In this document: piece by piece, positions 62,229-64,000 of the stretch
Layout: the number at the start of each line of letters is the position of its first letter
How positions within the stretch are numbered: the stretch's first letter is position 1
NCBI GenBank assembly: GCA_902786565.1
Contig: CADACW010000013.1
Coordinates: forward strand, 1-64,000
DNA length: 64,000 nucleotides
Direction: 5' to 3'
Source of the DNA: an uncultured Prevotellaceae bacterium
GTDB taxonomy: Bacteria > Bacteroidota > Bacteroidia > Bacteroidales > Bacteroidaceae
Made by a program: the position numbers and the translations under genes
The notes under the pieces: generated by a model
The model's database searches: none
The model's input: the letters and a program-made list of their open reading frames with translations, nothing else
Told to the model about the DNA's origin: nothing

Positions 62229-62918
62229 TCATTCACGGAGGGTCTTCAGTCTCTGGCGATAGGCTTTGCGCAGCCGGCGGATGGCCCTATTGCGAATCTG
62301 GCGCACGCGCTCACGCTTCAGGCCCATTTCCTGGCCAATCTCGGCCATAGTCAGATGGTCCTGTCCAATGCCGAAAAAGGCATTCACCACCTGTGCCTCA
62401 CGGCTGTCCAACGAGTTCAGGGCAAACTCTACGGCATCGGCCACATCGGTGCGCACCACGCGCTCGTCGGCCAGCGGCGAGTTGGCATCGACAAGCACGG
62501 AGAGCAGACTCAGGTTGGGCTTTGCCCCCAGCGGGGCATCGACCGACCGCGATTGTCCGTCGGCGCCACTTTCCACACGCTGCTCACGACTCTCACGTGC
62601 CAGTGCACGCTCTATCTGTTGGCGGATGAACACCACCGCATAGTTGGCAAAGCGCAAGCCCCGGGTGGCATCGTACTTGCCAGCGGCCTTGATGAGCCCC
62701 AGGTTGCCCTCGCTCACCAGGTCGTCCATGGTCAGGCCCTTGCCCTGATACTGGCGGGCAATGGCCACGACGAAGCGCAAGTTGGCCTCGACCAGGCGGT
62801 TCAGGGCCCTTTCGTCGCCCTGTCTGACGCGGGCCGAGAGTGTTCGTTCCTGCTCTTCAGTGAGCAGCGACTCCCGCCCGATCTCGTCCAAATATTTGTT
62901 CAGTCTGTTGTCTTCCAT
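62229..62918 (-). CDS. RpoD-like sigma factor lacking region 3
   Basis: 229 residues. Regions 1.2-2.4 are complete (LNKYLDEIGRESLLTEEQER near residue 5, ANLRFVVAIARQYQGKGLTM near 45, DDLVSEGNLGLIKAAGKYDA near 65, LRFANYAVVFIRQQIERALA). Region 4 is complete (LDSREAQVVNAFFGI near 168, then LTMAEIGQEMGLKRERVRQI with the helix-turn-helix). Between them, the about 60 residues of region 3 in primary sigma factors (near 286 residues in Bacteroides) are replaced by a short EQRVESGADGQSRS linker. The ATG at 62918 is used because the promoter lies between it and the upstream ATG. Confidence 0.87.
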   Translation of the reverse strand: MEDNRLNKYLDEIGRESLLTEEQERTLSARVRQGDERALNRLVEANLRFVVAIARQYQGKGLTMDDLVSEGNLGLIKAAGKYDATRGLRFANYAVVFIRQQIERALARESREQRVESGADGQSRSVDAPLGAKPNLSLLSVLVDANSPLADERVVRTDVADAVEFALNSLDSREAQVVNAFFGIGQDHLTMAEIGQEMGLKRERVRQIRNRAIRRLRKAYRQRLKTLRE

Positions 62919-62943
62919 AACTTGTTTGCTGATCTTTTGCCCA

Positions 62944-62974
62944 CAAAGGTAAGACATTTTTGTGAACTGGCAAA
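62944..62974 (-). promoter_or_regulatory. promoter of the sigma-factor/dnaB unit
   Basis: Minus-strand TTTG (62971-62974), 19-base spacer, TACCTTTG (62944-62951), 26 bases before the ATG at 62918. Confidence 0.8.
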
Positions 62975-63029
62975 ATATGTGAACTTTTTTTATGAATATC
63001 TCCGTTGGTTCCGTCCAAAATACAACTTA

Positions 63030-63055
63030 GGCCAAAGTCTTCTGCGACTTTGGCC
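63030..63055 (-). terminator. hairpin downstream of ilvC
   Basis: GGCCAAAGTC (63030-63039) and GACTTTGGCC (63046-63055) form a perfect 10-bp stem with a 6-base loop, about 30 bases after the ilvC stop. The T run on the minus strand is poor (TAAGTTGTATTTT). Confidence 0.6.
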
Positions 63056-63086
63056 CAAGCAATGCTTAGAATTGATTGACAGTCAC

Positions 63087-64000
63087 TTAGTCCTGGCTGT
63101 TCTCCGGACGCAGCTGACGCACCACAGCGCCTGCACGCCACATCTCCTGGTTGCGCATAGCCTCCAGTTCCTTCTCCAGTCCGGCACGGTAGTCGGGCTT
63201 CGAGTTGGCATCAATGCTGATTTGCGCCTCGTGGCCGGTGAGCACCGAGTAGTAGAGCCACTCCATCACAGGCTTGATGGCATCGTGGAAGCGGGGTGCC
63301 CAGTCCAGTGCGCCACGTTGGGCGGTAGTGCTACAGTTGGCGTACATCCAGTCCATGCCACGCTCTCCGAAGAGCGGGCCAAGGCTCTGTGTCAATTCTT
63401 CTACTGTCTCGTTGAATGCCTCCGAGGGTGAGTGTCCGTGCTCGCGCAGCACTTCATACTGTGCCAGAAGCAGGCCCTGGATAGCACCCATCAGCGAGCC
63501 ACGTTCACCAGTCAGATCGCTGGTGGCCTCACGCTGGAACGTGGTCTTGAACAGATAGCCTGCACCTATGCCGATGCCAAAAGCGAGTGTTTTCTCCTCG
63601 GCCTTTCCGCTGGCGTCCTGATAGACGGCATACGAGCAGTTCAGTCCGCGGCCCTCGCAGAACATGGTGCGCAGGCTGGTGCCGCTGCCCTTCGGAGCCA
63701 CCATAATCACGTCGACATCCTTCGGGGGCACTACGCCGGTGCGGTCGCTCCAGTTGATGGCGAAGCCGTGGCTGTAGTACAGGGTCTTGCCAGGCGTCAG
63801 ATATTTCTTGATGACGGGCCACTGCTGAATCTGACCAGCGTCGCTCAGCAGCATGCAGAGGATAGTGCCCTTCTCGGCGGCCTCTTCGATAGAAAAGAGG
63901 GTCTTGCCCGGCACCCAGCCGTCGGCCACAGCCTTATCGTAGGTCTTGCCGGGACGCTGTCCAACAATGACGTTGAAGCCGTTGTCGCGCAAGTTGCAAG
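63087..64000 (-). CDS. ilvC: ketol-acid reductoisomerase, 3' part (5' end outside window)
   Basis: At least 304 residues of the C-terminal part. NADPH-dependent isomerisation and reduction of acetolactate in valine, leucine and isoleucine synthesis. NLRDNGFNVIVGQRPGKTYD is the end of the Rossmann phosphate loop region, and VIMVAPKGSGTSLRTMFCEG near 110 of the visible part and DLTGERGSLMGAIQGLLLAQ near 160 carry the metal-binding Asp/Glu. The gene continues past position 64000 without a supported start in the window; a TTG at 63992 is internal. Confidence 0.93.
   Translation of the reverse strand, partial: CNLRDNGFNVIVGQRPGKTYDKAVADGWVPGKTLFSIEEAAEKGTILCMLLSDAGQIQQWPVIKKYLTPGKTLYYSHGFAINWSDRTGVVPPKDVDVIMVAPKGSGTSLRTMFCEGRGLNCSYAVYQDASGKAEEKTLAFGIGIGAGYLFKTTFQREATSDLTGERGSLMGAIQGLLLAQYEVLREHGHSPSEAFNETVEELTQSLGPLFGERGMDWMYANCSTTAQRGALDWAPRFHDAIKPVMEWLYYSVLTGHEAQISIDANSKPDYRAGLEKELEAMRNQEMWRAGAVVRQLRPENSQD

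Noticed and set aside
63087-63992. ilvC as a complete gene starting at 63992
   Set aside because: The codon is TTG inside the conserved Rossmann region; about 40 N-terminal residues are missing, so the gene continues beyond the window.

Overview
The window looks like a chromosomal segment of a Bacteroidales bacterium, most probably of the Prevotella group (Prevotellaceae); I do not assign a genus. Evidence seen directly: Bacteroidota-type promoters (a TTTG box about 19-20 bases before TAnnTTTG) stand in front of many genes, Shine-Dalgarno sites are weak or absent, and there is a SusC/SusD pair. A type III glutamine synthetase, GldE, a long AtpB with an N-terminal extension and short simple repeats at gene junctions fit the same group. 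Coding DNA is GC-rich; intergenic DNA is AT-rich. No rRNA, CRISPR array or prophage is visible.

Layout. 1-534: AT-rich non-coding DNA with a possible IS end and one copy of a triple-palindrome repeat (R1). 535-8346 (+): porin and sodium:solute symporter pair, C1 peptidase, RecQ, IorA-like 2-oxoacid oxidoreductase. 8409-10649 (-): glutamine synthetase III. 10852-14509 (+): GH30 hydrolase, RodA, AlbA-type protein. 14502-15560 (-): DUF2027/Smr protein. 15670-18412 (+): a two-gene pectin-fragment unit (GH105 and PL22). 18556-18760: tRNA-Val and tRNA-Leu. 18795-20680: a repeat-rich accessory island with a second repeat family (R2), a 42-bp direct repeat, a nested ~213-base inverted repeat, a complete IS1595-type element with 8-bp target duplication, and another R1 copy. 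20687-23436 (-): transketolase and ribosomal protein S16.

23598-41583 (-) is an 18-kb run of co-oriented genes. Read in transcription order it begins with a full F-type ATP synthase operon (atpD-C-[AtpI-like]-B-E-F-H-A-G). This is followed, by a 4-base overlap, by a TPR/SpoIIE phosphatase, then a large repeat-containing surface protein, a 60-residue acidic-tailed peptide, lysA, an MFS transporter, a stand-alone MetH activation-domain protein, tsaD and cinA/pncC. 41751-46532 (+): cobS, phoH, malic enzyme, a short FolK-like protein. 46536-47147 (-): thymidine kinase. 47335-52737 (+): susC/susD. 52925-57894 (+): ssb-gldE-phosphopantetheinyl transferase, then surE-lpxB-rlmH. 57901-64000 (-): ftcD, a coiled-coil lipoprotein, rsmI, dnaB, a sigma factor without region 3, and the 3' part of ilvC, which runs off the window.

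Most genes are housekeeping. The least explained material is the repeat DNA: two intergenic palindrome families, a long nested hairpin element, and low-complexity junction repeats. Some junction repeats have become coding sequence, in the SusD signal peptide, inside IorA, in GlnN and at the Ssb C-terminus. The other unusual unit is the ATP synthase - phosphatase - surface protein - small peptide gene string.
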